The notes: a model not told the origin generated them from the letters alone. A DNA stretch of 64,000 bases from Arbacia lixula (GCA_963669155.1 OZ022589.1:10942465-11006464), one strand, 5' to 3'. Numbered from the stretch's first letter, positions 11,301 through 20,966 are shown. A program made the numbers and translations.

Positions 11301-14300
11301 AGTAGATTGGAGGGTCAAATCCCGTCCGGTTCCAAGATTTTTTTCTGACTAGTTTTTCGTTCATTTACAGGATGGAGCATTTGGATGTTTGCCAAAGAGG
11401 TGTGAAATCTTGCAATGATTTGGGTGCCATGTCAGAATGAACAGGCAAAATGTTGAGGGGGGGGGGGGGGGGGAGCGGCTACTATTGCCCCCCTCCCCCC
11501 CCCCCCCCCAGATTAATTAGGATTAGCCCTCTCTGTAAACAGTGAGCCCCATATTAAAAACATGTCAGTTTTTTGTCTATGGGACTGTCTCTGGGTAGGT
11601 TTAGGGAATGCACAGTCAGTACTTCACATTGTGACTGATGAGTAGAACTAATGGATACCATTTATCTTGTTTCGCAGTTGAAGAGTTCACTCCCAGTGTG
11701 ATCGAGCCTTCCTTTGGCATTGGTCGCATCCTCTACACCATACTGGAGCACAACTTCAAAGTCCGGGAGAGCGATGAGCAAAGAACGGTAAGATGCCCTC
11801 CAAATACTAACCGCTCATTTTCGCGCGATATTGATTGATTTTCACAGAGCAAACGCGAATCAAAAACCATCCTGCTTTCTTGAGCAGGCTAGACGCGCAA
11901 GTCTATGAGGGATTCAGGACTTTGTATTATTGGCATTGAAACTCATGCGCGTGTTGCATGCTGTTAAGCATTACACAGCCATTGGCCTTTTTTGTGGCGT
12001 TACCTGTTCATGATAATGCTTTGTTCCGGGCTTTATTGATGATTTTAATGCATAGGATGGATCTTTTTGTAGTGACAAGTATTTCTCGAAAAACGAATAT
12101 GTTGTAGATATACTTCTTTTTTTTTTTACTGTGACAGGGCTTACAGAGCAGTTGTGTTTTTAAAAGATTTTGTATTTGTCTGAAAATGTTGCCATAAATA
12201 GGATTGAAATGTGTTAAATGTGTTACAAAAAATGTATTTTTGTAATGATTCTTGTCATGATCACAATTTTAATTTTTGTGTGCGTCTGTAGTATTTCAGC
12301 CTTCCGCCCATCATCGCTCCCTACAAGTGCTGTGTGCTTCCCCTGAGCAGCAATAAAGAGTTTGACCAACTCGTTCAAGACTTGGGTAAGAAGTCTGCAA
12401 CACCAAAGCTCACGGCCCTCTCATACAAAGTGTTGCCATTGATCTGAAAGTTCAATCCTCTATCTTCTGTGTACAGAGTTATGGTTGATATCAATTGCAA
12501 GTCAAGTAATGATCAATTGCAATTCTTGATACGACACGGTCCTGGACTTATCGTCCAGTTGCTGTAACAAGGATCAATCCTTGCATGTATTTGTCAGAGG
12601 TTAAAGGGAATGTTCTGGAAAGACAAAAAGCCTTAAAACATGGTGATCGTTAGCAATCTTCTTGCCAGTGGTCTTAAATTCATGTATTGTCCATTTTAGA
12701 AACTTACTGAAAGTTATTTGCACTCAAATGATTCACATTTGGAGTAATTTTCAGTAAGTTTCTAAAATGGACAATACATGAATTTAAGACCATTAGCAAG
12801 AAGGCTACTTACGATAACCTTTTGAAGGTTTTCTTTTTGCCTTCCCAGTATAGTATATTCCCTTTAAAGAAAATCCAGTTGATGTCACAAAGATCAATGA
12901 TTATAATCAGATGTAAATTTTCCAGCCATTGGAAAAAGAAATATTATTAGGGATTATTGCAATACTTAATGGTTTATGTGTGAGGTTGGAGGCATACCAG
13001 TAAACTTTCACAGTCAAACTTCTCTAGTTTTGTTTTGCTTACAATAGCTTCCAAATACTGCATCAGTACTAAATATGCATGATATAGTACCATACAGCAC
13101 AAGTATAGTACAGTTGATTGCTTGAATAGTTTTCCTGTCTCTCTCTCCGATCCCATTCGCTTTCCTCCCTCGCAGCAAAGTCCTTGACTGAAGCTAGTGT
13201 CTTGCACAGGGTGTACAGTTGTTTATGATACAGTATCATAAAACACAGATATATTTTAAATTATTTCAACATTCTTTCTGTCTTTCTTTTCCAACCCCAT
13301 CCCTCCGCCCCCTCGCAGCAACGTCCTTGGCTGAAGCGAATGTCTCGCACAAGGTGGACAGTCATTGTATAAAACACAGATATATTGTAGATTATTTTAA
13401 TATTCTTTCTCTCCTTCTGAACCTCATCCCTCCCTCTCCCCACTCGCAGCAAAATCCTTAGCTGAAGCGAGCATCTCGCACAAGGTAGATAGCAGCTCGG
13501 GGTCGATAGGCCGGCGCTATGCTAGGACGGATGAGATCGCTGTGCCATTCTGCGTGACGGTGGACTTTGACTCCTTGAAGGAGCCACACACAGTCACCCT
13601 GAGGGACAGGGACTCGCTGGAACAAGTCAGAGCTCCGGTAAGTACAACCTCCAGGGGTAGTTTGACCTCGTAGGAACCACTTGCATATCTGTCATTTGAT
13701 TGCTAGTTTTTGTCTCAGCTGAACAAAGTTTGGCAGAGACCTAGTAATCACTTTTCTTGTCAGTCTGTTGGTCTGTTACAAAAATGTTAAAAGTTTTTGT
13801 TTAACTTGCTCTGATTTCTTTATTTCTGCATCAATTGTGATCACACTTGGTACAAATGATCCTTGGATAATACCACATGTGTCGCCATGAGAATGATGGG
13901 GTCAAAGGTCATTTAGGGGTCAAAAGGTCAAATGATATGAGGCCATGTGCATCATTTTTCTCAAAGTTTTCGTTTGACTAGCTCTCATTTTTTTATTTCT
14001 GCATCAATTGTGATCACACTTGGTACAAATGATCCTTGAGTAATACCACATGTGTCTTCATGAGGTTGATGGGGTCAAAGGTGATCTCGGCACTAGTTTA
14101 AATATTTGAAAAAAAAATAGCACTGTTTATTAATTGCGAAATCAGGCGAGACACGTGGTTCTTGAACTACCTTGTTTTGTACAGGGCCCCTTATATTCAA
14201 GGGATAGTCCACCCTGAAATTAAGTTGGTTTTAATCAAAGCAGAATTATGAAAGAAACACTGGAGTGAATGTTTGATGAAAATCTGTCAAAGGATAATAA

Positions 14301-16054
14301 AGTTATGATAATTTGAAATGTCAATTTTGTGACATGTTTTAGGTGCTCTCACATATGTTGTGTATTGTATGATTCCATAAATTGCTGTGTTTTTATGAAG
14401 GAATGATTTTTTTTCCAGAGGTTTGTGTGTAAAAACGTGTTTCTAATGATACTCCAAAGCTTGTTGTTACCGGAGGTATAAGAAGTATAAGTAAGGAAGT
14501 ATAAGAACTTATTGGAACAAGTCAGAACACCATTGGGTTAAACTTAAAGGGGTAGTTTGACCTCATGGGAAGTAATAATTTAAGTAGGAAAATTAGAAAA
14601 AAATAATTTAGTTCGAGAAAAATCTGAAGAGTTCATTTGTAATAAGGAAGCCATGGATGTATTTAAGGTTGACTACTCCTGAAATTGTCAACATGTCATA
14701 TGTAAGCAACAAACATAGGGATCTTTTATGGCCTTGTATGCCAACCACCTTTTCCTCAAGTACACATACCAAACACAGGTGAAAAATTTTGGTTGCCTAA
14801 AATATTACTTTCCATGTCATACTTGGCACTTAATACTTATTAAAAAACAATAATGCACTGCTGTTTTTTCCCTTTTTGTCTCGCCCACCCACCGGAGGTG
14901 AAGGCGAGACTAAGGGATCCAAATGGCGTCCGTCCGTCGTCCGTCCGTCGTCCGTCGTCCGTCACAAATGTTAAAGTTTACCTGCAAGACTCTCTTATGA
15001 TCCATAACTTGGCAACTGTTACAGCAATGGCAGCCACACTTAGTTGATAGAAGCACTAGGGGTATCTTCATGTTATTGTGCTGTAAGAGGTCACATGATA
15101 AGGTCAAAGGTCATTTGAGGTCATACATTAAAGTTTACTTGCAAGACTCTTGGTGAAGGCTTCCTAACTTGTGCACAGAATTGTGTGAGCATGTGTGAGC
15201 ATTACTGATGTAGATTTAGGCAAACATTACTCATGCACATTTATGCAAATTTATTCAAAGTCACTATTTTGCACCTGATTTTGATGTTGTCTGTTTAAAG
15301 TTGCTTATTTGTTTGCTTCAGTTTTTCACAGTTTTATTCCATCTCAAAAAAGGGGGAAGGTGGGGGAGGGGGAGTAGATAGAGGAAGTAGCATTGCGTGA
15401 AATAGCCCTTCTCATTTACAGGTTATCAAGTCTCCAAAAAAATTATTCTACTTTGTTCACTTTACATGCATGCCTTATTACAATCATAATGTTCAGCATT
15501 ATTCATGTCTGTTGACAAACTTTCTTATATAAACGTATCAATTTTAGAAACTTTATTCCATGTTCAGTTTTCAACTGCAGCACTAATTTTAACCTTTTTA
15601 CATTTCTATGCCCCCCAGAGACAAAGTTTACTTCGCCTCTATTGTGCAACTGATTATCATCCTGTTTTGTCTTTGTCTATTCTAATGGAACTTGGTGGAG
15701 GCTTTTTATTCCATCTCAAAGAAGGGGGAAGGTGGGGGAGGGGGAGTAGATAGAGGAAGTAGCATTGCGTGAAATAGCCCTTCTCATTTATGGAATGTTA
15801 CATTCTATGGCAGATATTTCACAATCAGCCAGGGATACAATTCTTTTGCGTAGCAACGGAGATCGCGATATTTCTGGTTATTTTCGCAAGTGGGCGAGAC
15901 ACAATATTGCTAATGCCTTGTTTTCTGTTCTTTTCTTTCTAAATAGGTGTCAGACGTGACTGCCGTGATCCGTGACCTGTCCAGCGACAAGATCCAATGG
16001 GCGGACGTCCTGAACAAGTACCCCAAGTTTGCCGGCCAGGAGAAGGAGCAATGA
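1660..16054 (+). CDS. GARS1: Glycyl-tRNA synthetase (class II), 5' end outside window
   Basis: Joins glycine to tRNA-Gly in the cytosol and, in animals, usually also in mitochondria. Exons: 1660-1761, 2895-2997, 3696-3837, 4648-4736, 5335-5557, 5835-5984, 6290-6452, 7592-7756, 8523-8630, 9691-9836, 10853-10938, 11678-11787, 12292-12385, 13450-13637, 15947-16054. They sum to 1977 nt and stay in frame: 658 residues plus TGA. Residues 1-45 are the WHEP domain ([20 protein letters not shown]). The catalytic core follows, with [27 protein letters not shown], motif 2 ([15 protein letters not shown], about 256-270) and motif 3 ([11 protein letters not shown], about 502-512). The anticodon-binding domain is about 530-658. 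The missing N-terminus should hold the start and any mitochondrial targeting peptide. The family is usually about 685 residues in the cytosolic form. All introns are GT-AG except 8631-9690, which is AT-AC. The match to human GARS1 as I remember it runs the whole length, so the call is secure. Confidence 0.97.
1765..2440. repeat. Polypurine minisatellite in GARS1 intron
   Basis: About 675 bases of almost pure purine on the + strand, built from irregular units such as GGAGAAGGTGAGGGGAA. It begins right at the donor of the WHEP exon with a run of G. Longer units recur, for example GAGGTGGAGAAGGTTAGGGG and GGAGGAGGAGAATGTAAGGG. It is probably variable in length between individuals. Confidence 0.85.
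3370..3660 (+). mobile_element. tRNA-derived SINE with ATT tail
   Basis: The head has tRNA-like A- and B-box character (CTGGTTTTAAGCCCAGCCC as a degraded B box). The body contains CCTTGGACAAGGTGTTTTGC, TGTCCCTCTCAACCCAGG and GTACCTGGCAGGAATAAAA. The 3' end has TAATAATCAAGCACTTTG and GAAAGCGATACGTAAAAGCTG followed by (ATT)n. The layout is that of a tRNA-SINE with a microsatellite tail. The element ends about 35 bases before the acceptor of the exon at 3696. Confidence 0.75.
3911..4242. mobile_element. MITE family C, copy 1
   Basis: GGGGGGTGTTTCACCAAGTTG at the left end is mirrored at the right end by GCTTGGTGAAACACCCCCC. The inner arms read CTTAAGCTAAGAATGAC and GTTCTTAACTTAAGAA. It is longer than the two other copies (23.05 and 32.97 kb) because of unique sequence in the middle. 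It lies in the GARS1 intron after 3837. Confidence 0.8.
4255..4505 (-). mobile_element. tRNA-derived SINE, reverse orientation
   Basis: On the - strand the head reads GGTGTCATGGTATAGTGGTT (A-box type), then AAGGTTCAAGCCCACCCATG (B-box type), then GTGTCTTTCACCAAGATACT and a CCACCCAGGAGTATAAATGG body. This is the usual arrangement of a tRNA-derived SINE. It lies directly against the MITE ending at 4242, so the intron between 3837 and 4648 is mostly mobile DNA. Confidence 0.75.
4742..5060. repeat. ATTC/ATTT tetranucleotide tract
   Basis: About 320 bases of (TTCA)n and (TTTA)n units with interruptions, starting 5 bases after the donor at 4736. The overlapping ORFs rich in I, H, S and F are products of this repeat. 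Confidence 0.9.
5560..5710. repeat. GA-rich polypurine tract in GARS1 intron
   Basis: About 150 bases of GAGAGAGGGAGG-type units immediately after the donor at 5557. Simple repeat; the antisense S/L/P-rich ORFs in it are artefacts. Confidence 0.85.
6828..6941. mobile_element. Small palindromic element, family H copy 1
   Basis: CCAGGGGCCATTTTCATGAAA at the left and TTTCATGAATATGGCCTCTGG at the right form inverted arms. Inside them TTACTAAGCCTAGTTAG pairs with CTAACTAGGC-like sequence. About 114 bp. Related copies are at 20853-20966 and 32251-32363. Confidence 0.75.
8231..8370. repeat. (ATT)n microsatellite followed by T and G homopolymers
   Basis: About 29 ATT units run to about 8321, followed by a TCTTCTTCTT stretch, a run of T to 8355 and a run of about 15 G to 8370. 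It is in the GARS1 intron before the exon at 8523. The L- and I-rich ORFs here are repeat products. Confidence 0.95.
8631..9690 (+). other. U12-type AT-AC intron of GARS1
   Basis: The 5' end reads ATATCCTTT, the classic U12 donor of the AT-AC subtype. The 3' end reads CTCCTCAC, so the intron ends in AC. A perfect U12 branch-site motif TTCCTTGAC lies at 9668-9676, with its adenosine at 9675, 15 bases from the intron end. Using these ends joins ..RLPEP to KTVDVV.., which matches the human protein EPKTVNVV as I remember it and keeps the frame. No GT donor near 8630 gives that junction; the GT at 8683-8684 would add about 18 unrelated residues and break the frame. The intron contains a MITE (9094-9568). 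Confidence 0.93.
9094..9568. mobile_element. TTAA-type MITE, family E1 copy 2
   Basis: It has TTAA at both edges (9094-9097 and 9565-9568). The ends AGGGATAGTCCATCGTGAAAT and GGGTGAGCTATTCCT are inverted versions. Inside, CATGAAAGAAACACATAAGTG on the left is mirrored by CTATTATGTTTCTTTCATG on the right. It is about 475 bp, noncoding, and sits inside the U12 intron. It resembles 1178-1635; a partial third relative begins near 14199. Confidence 0.75.
9860..10375. repeat. Long imperfect CT-rich tract in GARS1 intron
   Basis: More than 500 bases of CTCTCT, TATCTATC and CTTGCTCACTC units, nearly all pyrimidine on the + strand. It starts about 20 bases after the donor at 9836. Several blocks recur with a period of roughly 150-170 bases (CTCTCTTACTCTCGCTC, TTTGCTTGCTCACTC, TGTCTTATTGGCACTT). 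ORFs rich in S and L here are artefacts. Confidence 0.9.
11258..11345 (+). mobile_element. tRNA-like fragment (degraded SINE head)
   Basis: ATAGCTTATGTGGGTAAGTC resembles a tRNA A-box arm and GAGGGTCAAATCCCGTCCGG resembles a B-box arm. They are spaced as in a tRNA (about 40 bases apart), with a GCTGCCCGGGAAACAGTAG anticodon-arm-like block between. The acceptor stem does not pair convincingly, so I read it as the head of an old tRNA-derived SINE, not a working tRNA gene. Confidence 0.55.
11457..11510. repeat. G tract facing a C tract
   Basis: About 17 G (11457-11473), a 14-base spacer, then about 22 bases of nearly pure C. The two runs can pair as a hairpin, or the G run could form a quadruplex. 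It lies in the intron before the exon at 11678. Confidence 0.85.
12601..12867. mobile_element. TTAA-type MITE, family E2 copy 1
   Basis: TTAA occurs at both edges (12601-12604, 12864-12867). The outer arms AGGGAATGTTCTGGAAAGAC and CTTCCCAGTATAGTATATTCCCT are inverted copies. The inner arms form a near-perfect palindrome: TAAATTCATGTATTGTCCAT pairs with ATGGACAATACATGAATTTA. Noncoding; a second copy is at 16641-16874. Confidence 0.82.
13130..13500 (+). repeat. Three tandem copies of a GARS1 intron-exon junction
   Basis: The acceptor plus about 45 bases of the exon beginning at 13450 occurs twice more just upstream, with acceptor AG at 13174-13175 and 13317-13318 (spacings 143 and 131). All three have a pyrimidine-rich stretch, CTCGCAG, then a version of the codons for [11 protein letters not shown]. 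Copies 1 and 2 lose similarity soon after and lack the rest of the exon. Only the third continues into the conserved [16 protein letters not shown]. The intervening TAAAACACAGATATATT is also repeated. See findings. Confidence 0.88.
13660..14160. repeat. Diverged repeat with GGTCAAAGGTCA motifs
   Basis: Two internal blocks of about 170 bases share TCATTTTTTTATTTCTGCATC-type sequence, TTGTGATCACACTTGGTAC, AAATGATCCTTG and AATACCACATGTGTC. Between them lies GGGGTCAAAGGTCATTTAGG. The right end AGGCGAGACACGTGG resembles the right end of the element at 14876-15903, so this is probably an older relative. Confidence 0.6.
14199..14570. mobile_element. Partial TTAA-type MITE, related to family E1
   Basis: AAGGGATAGTCCACCCTGAAAT, then AAGCAGAATTATGAAAGAAACAC and a TGTTTGATGAAAATCTGTCAAAGG block, match the left halves of 1178-1635 and 9094-9568. 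No clean right end was found. TTAAAGGGGTAGTTTGACCTC at about 14550 may be a separate element end, since the same word occurs at about 13655. Treated as a fragment. Confidence 0.5.
14876..15903. mobile_element. 1.0-kb nonautonomous element with TGTCTCGCCCAC ends
   Basis: The left end TTGTCTCGCCCACCCACCGG and the right end AAGTGGGCGAGACAC are inverted over about 12 bases. The left part has a GTCCGTCCGTC tract and AGGTCAAAGGTCATTTGAGG. It contains an internal direct duplication of about 87 bp (15332-15418 and 15704-15790), almost identical, including GGGGGAAGGTGGGGGAGGGG and GAAGTAGCATTGCGTGAAAT. It ends 43 bases before the last GARS1 exon. No coding capacity seen. Confidence 0.65.
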
Positions 16055-17160
16055 TGGGGGTGTTCTGCCATTAACCCAATGTGTGCCAAACAACCTTTGC
16101 TCTATGCAGGGGATGTCTATGCATTATGTAATGTGCAATAATGCACCAACGGCTCATATTGGGTTAACTCTTTTGTGTCACATGTAACTCTATTCCTTAG
16201 TAATACACTTAAATCCCAGAGGTTTATTTGGCTTACAAAGGGTTAAATGGGAACATAACCTGTATTTCAATTAGATAAGAAATATTAAACATGTGAATTT
16301 GTAAACCTTTGAGGATAAAAAGACACATGGTGAAATATCTAAAAACCCATTGGAGTTTGATGCGAGGATAAATGCTGTCCATTTGGTTCGTTAATGTGCC
16401 AGATACCTTGACAGATTTAAAGGAATTGTTAAGAATTTAGTTAAGATTCTCATGTAGATAGGCCTGCCCTATAGATCTTGCATGTTTACCATAATATAAA
16501 GGAAAAATCATTATACAATGTATTTATATCATCCTTATCCATAGAAATTAACTTTTAACTCTTTCTGTGCCATTGATGTTGTTTTGCACAATAATGCGCA
16601 CTACTCCCATACAGCCGCAGGTAATGCAGCACACTGAGGGTTATAGGGAATATCCTGTACTGGGGAGACAAAAGCCTTCAAAAGGGTGATCGTGAGCAAT
16701 CTTCTTATCAATAGTCTTAAATTTGTGTATTGTCCATTTTAGAAACTTGCTGAAAGCTAGTTGCCCTCAAATGATCCACATTTGGAGTAATTAGTGATTA
16801 AATCACAATTCTCAAAATGTTTGGGCGCTGTTTGAATGCTTTTTGTCTTCCCAGTGCAGTATATTCCCTTTTAAAAACTGGTAAATGACACTGCCACATT
16901 TGGCATTCCATAGACATGTATGAGTTGAGGATAACAATGCCACAAGTGGCATTCCATACATTTACAAGTGTAAAATCAGGATATAACTTGCCAGATGGAA
17001 TGCTGCTTTACATCGCTTTGAGGATATTATGGGTGGAACATGTGAGAGAGGGTTTAGTGAGGTAATACTTCAAACCTGCTAGGAAGAATTAACTCTCAGA
17101 TTACTCTAGGTGCATTATTTAATTTAAATGTGTAATAAGTCAATGTGCTCCTCAAGGCTT
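16055..17160 (+). other. GARS1 3' flank / probable 3' UTR
   Basis: No coding signal follows the stop. The sequence is AT-rich with a family E2 MITE inside (16641-16874). The nearest plausible polyadenylation hexamer on the + strand is AATAAA near 17255 (GCAATAAAGTC). It lies inside another MITE, so the true transcript end is uncertain. Confidence 0.4.
16641..16874. mobile_element. TTAA-type MITE, family E2 copy 2
   Basis: The edges are TTAT (16641) and TTAA (16871-16874); the ends AGGGAATATCCTGTACTGGG and CCAGTGCAGTATATTCCCT are inverted. Its internal sequence (AAAGGGTGATCGTGAGCAATC, TGTATTGTCCATTTTAGAAAC) matches 12601-12867. Confidence 0.8.
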
Positions 17161-17173
17161 GGTATCAAGATTG

Positions 17174-17600
17174 TTAAAGGGTTACTAATTTAAAAAAATA
17201 AGTTCTTATGCAAAATTATTCACTAAAAATTAAATTCACATTTGTTTGCAGCAATAAAGTCTTGTTTGGACGAAAATTTGAAAAAGCGCACACCTCCAAG
17301 TGACGTCAGAGGAGTCAAATGCCATAAAAGACTCCGCTGTTAAATGTAGATTGTCGGAAGTCAACAATAGACCATTTTCGTAACATATTCACAACTTTCC
17401 CCATAACTGTGTAGTAACACGTTATTGGCTTCACCTGTATCTTGTCATTCAGATTCAATGGATGGCATGCACTTTGAATCTATAAGTTGTTACTACTCGG
17501 ACATGAGGTTTTATTGCGGCACACAAATATGAAATTTGTTTTTAGAGAATTTTACATAGATTAGTGGGAACTTATTTTTCTAATTTTAGTAACCCTTTAA
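17174..17600. mobile_element. TTAA-type MITE, family E3
   Basis: Perfect TTAA at both edges (17174-17177, 17597-17600). Arms AGGGTTACTAATTTAAAAAA and TTTCTAATTTTAGTAACCCT are inverted copies over about 30 bases. A segment at about 17363-17510 matches the family I elements at 21.36, 60.15 and 61.23 kb, which suggests that one inserted into this one. Confidence 0.78.
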
Positions 17601-18040
17601 CAGTGGAAGTGGTGAATCTATTTAAATATGTAGTGTTGTCATTTCTATTGTTACGTAAGTTTCTGGTTCTACACAACATTGCTGAATTGAGAGTTTCACT
17701 GGTATGACATTGTCTAGCAGGCTAGTATCAGGCACTCTCATTAAGTTGTCTTGACAATAGGCTCATATGACATCACACTTTGGTACTCTTTTATGATGGA
17801 AGCAGCTAACTTTTTTGTGTGCCACGTGTGACCTCTGACACAAATAACACACATGAATCCCATAGACAGCAACATAAAGAGATAAGAATGTTCAAGTGAA
17901 AGCTGTACATGTGTAGACAAAGACCACCTGTCTATAAAGACCATGTTTTCTCTTGAAACCTGTAAAAAAAAGTAGCCTGCACGTTAGGGCATCTGCTTAT
18001 AAAGATTGTGTTTTTCGTCTTCCTTGAACTGTCTGTAAAT

Positions 18041-18480
18041 GGGTGTCTACAGTAAAGGGATATTTTTGGGCACAACTGGATCATTTGAAATTTAAACCAC
18101 CTTGCACCACCAAAATATGACAGAGTGTTGAATTAATTTCCTCCAAAATAACTTCAGCTAAAATCCTGCGCTGAATGTTCATTTATTATATATTTCTAAA
18201 CTAAGCCTGTACAAATTTGCCATAGCACGTTGGCAATGGGACAGGAGAGTGTGTCACAAACTCGTCTGTCCCGTTACCAACGTGCTATGGCAAATTTGTA
18301 CAGGGCAAATTTTCTGAAGCGTACAAAACCTTATAAAGTGCAAAACAATACATTTCTTTGATATTTTATTATTATTGGCTGGTTTATTTAAGAGACAAAA
18401 ATAATTAAAATATAAGAGATTTATGCAAATGTTACAGTAAATGTAACACAAATGTACCCCATTACTGTAGACAGGTCCAA
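18041..18480. mobile_element. MITE family B, copy 1
   Basis: GGGTGTCTACAGTAAAGGGAT at the left is mirrored by CCATTACTGTAGACAGGTCC at the right. The middle is a strong palindrome: TACAAATTTGCCATAGCACG pairs with CGTGCTATGGCAAATTTGTA. About 440 bp; a copy of the same length is at 53141-53577. Confidence 0.82.
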
Positions 18481-18860
18481 ATACAGTTTTCACTGTACAA
18501 GGCCTTCATACTTTTGTCTTGGAAATGTCACCTGTAAAAAGCTGAACAGACTGAGGATTCTGTTGAACGATCAGAGAAGCAGGATCCCATTTAAGAATTA
18601 TTTTAAGTATGAACATCTTTATATTCAGTGACATGCTCAAAGCATGTCTCCATCAATATTATGTATACACTATGCACATAGACCTATTTAAATGTCAAAA
18701 TCATGACCAAGAGCATTGAGAAATTCTCCCTTGTGACTTGAATTGCTATGGATAAATGCATCAAATTATTGCAGGTCTCAAATGTACAACAAAGCTTGTG
18801 GGGCTCTATGAGAATATTCGTTTTGATAAAATTGTCATGTAATCTAGATACACGATTACA

Positions 18861-18996
18861 GGGCCATGTTGCATATAAATTTTCAATTATTGTAACTTAC
18901 TATCAATGGTAACTACGATGGCAACAGCCAATGCGCTCTTGTAGTTACCATTGATGGTAAGTTACAATAATTGAAAATCTATGTGCAACATGGTCC
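18861..18996. mobile_element. Palindromic element, family D copy 1
   Basis: GGGCCATGTTGCATATAAAT with TTCAATTATTGTAACTTACT is mirrored by TAAGTTACAATAATTGAAAA with CTATGTGCAACATGGTCC. The two arms meet near 18928. About 136 bp; a second copy is at 37416-37570. Confidence 0.82.
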
Positions 18997-20190
18997 GGAT
19001 GATGGAAAAAGTGGGAGATTTTGAGGAATATCATATTTTTTGTGTTCCAGTTAAGCTTGTCTGCCATTTTGTTTGTTTCTGTAAGTATATGGATTCCTTT
19101 CTTTGCATATTAATCATGACAAATAAAGAAATGTCTTTATTAAACTTTCTGTTTCTGTATATTAGTGTATACGTTTGTGTTAGAATATGTGTGTGCATGG
19201 AGGTTTGGGTGGTGCGTGTTGCTTTTTTCAAAGTTAACTTAAACAAGTTCAGAAATGAAGTACACCTCAGAATTATTCCAATCATATCAATAAACAAAAT
19301 CTTTAATAGTTTCCACTCTACTTGTACATGTACAAAATACTCTAGTTTGAGGTTCATATTTACACTATACATGTCCCAGAGATTAAGTGCTGTATAAGTT
19401 TTCGATCTAATGAACTATAAGTTACTACAAGATAGTACTATACATGTTAAAAATTATACATGTATGATAACCGTGCCCTTGCAATGCATTATGAACTTTA
19501 ACTCACTGCACAAATTAACACATTCTTTTTGTTACATAGGCGAGTGCTATGCATTGCACAGACATTTTGCTTTTGATAACTAAAACATTTTGTCAAATAC
19601 TAAAATGAAGGACTTCCATTCTGTCTGCTAACTTATTGGACAAAAGAGATATCCAGAAGCTAAAATATGTTGCAAAATCATTAACATATATCCAGTTCGG
19701 ACTAGAGAAGTTGAAATAGATTATGAATATTGAGGAGTAGTAGACATTAATAGCAGCATTTCTTTATGAGAATGGAAGATGAAAACCAATTGTACAAACG
19801 AAAGAGATTGAGGTAAACAGAGAGAAGGTACACGTAGGTGAAAAACATTTGCAGAAAACGGTTCAAATATAAAACGTGTACATGTAGAAGTACTGAGTAG
19901 TCCTCAGCAAAGTAATATCATTGGCTGGTAAATAAATTGTCTGAATACCGACATCGCGAAAAGCGTGAACAAAAATATTCCACATGAACCAAATTTCCTG
20001 GAAATGAAGATTAATCTATTTCAGATGTTACCGTCTAGTATTTTTAAAGAGCAAGAAGAAAATGCAATACTGATATCATCTTTGTTTTGCTGTTACTCTC
20101 TGTAAATAAGATCAATTTGTTAGATCAATTTGTATTTCTAATATGAGCATGTACAAAAGTGTGACATTTTTTCTGACTCACCCTGTAGTT

Positions 20191-20347
20191 ACTAGGCTGT
20201 GGAGTGCATTAACACAAATGAGTCTGTTTAGTCATAACAACTATGTCTGGTAACACAGACTACACCCTACCCCTACTTGCTGGCACACGGGGTAGGGTGT
20301 AGTCTTAATTGATAGACTCGGTTGTGATCATGCACTCCATAGCCTAG
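20191..20347. mobile_element. Fold-back element, single copy in window
   Basis: ACTAGGCTGTGGAGTGCATTA is mirrored by GCATGCACTCCATAGCCTAG. The inner arms CAGACTACACCCTACCCC and GGGGTAGGGTGTAGTCTTA also pair. About 157 bp with an almost complete snap-back structure. Family unknown. Confidence 0.72.
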
Positions 20348-20852
20348 AACTTATGCTTATTACTACAGAGAGAAACATCAAAACAAAGATTTTATAATCT
20401 GTCTCTCTAACCCTCCAATTCTCTAAAAACATGTACAGTACTATTGAGAAAACTATCCCTGTGCCTCAAGTAATTTTTTTTTTTTTTACAGAAATAAACA
20501 TACACAGTACCTGATAATACCTGATAGCATATGGGTTTCAGGCAACTCTATAAATGAGGGGACCAGTTTGAACAAAAACCGGTGTTCCTTTTATCATATG
20601 AGGAGCTTTGTTTGGAGCTTTTGAATATCTTCCTCTGCAAAAAAAAAAAAATGGAATCTCAAACTGGTACTTTACGGAATTGCCATTCTGAAAAGTGTAC
20701 ATTTTCATCAGCAAAATCTTCACTTGCACTATACTCTTTCAAATTGTCATGAGTAATACAATGAACCAAGTAAAGATGGAGGTAGAATACAAAGAAAAGT
20801 ACTGAACTCTTGTGATAAAAACAATTGAGAGGAAATATATTGGTACTATGTT

Positions 20853-20966
20853 CCAGGGGCCATTTTAACAAAAGCTTACTAACCCAGTTACTTGCTAAAT
20901 GTGCGTGAAGATGAATGTACTTTAGCACGTCACTAGGTTTGATAAGGTTTCATAAACATGCCCCTG
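20853..20966. mobile_element. Small palindromic element, family H copy 2
   Basis: CCAGGGGCCATTTTAACAAAAG faces CATAAACATGCCCCTG. The inner TTACTAACCCAGTTACTTGC and CACTAGGTTTGATAAGG correspond to the arms of 6828-6941. More diverged than the other two copies. Confidence 0.6.

Noticed and set aside
11258-11345. Possible functional tRNA gene
   Set aside because: Box-like motifs are present, but the acceptor stem does not pair and there is no clean terminator, so it is classed as a SINE head.
13219-13461. 80-codon + strand ORF containing [11 protein letters not shown]
   Set aside because: It is the second, truncated copy of the GARS1 exon start read through intron sequence, not a separate gene.
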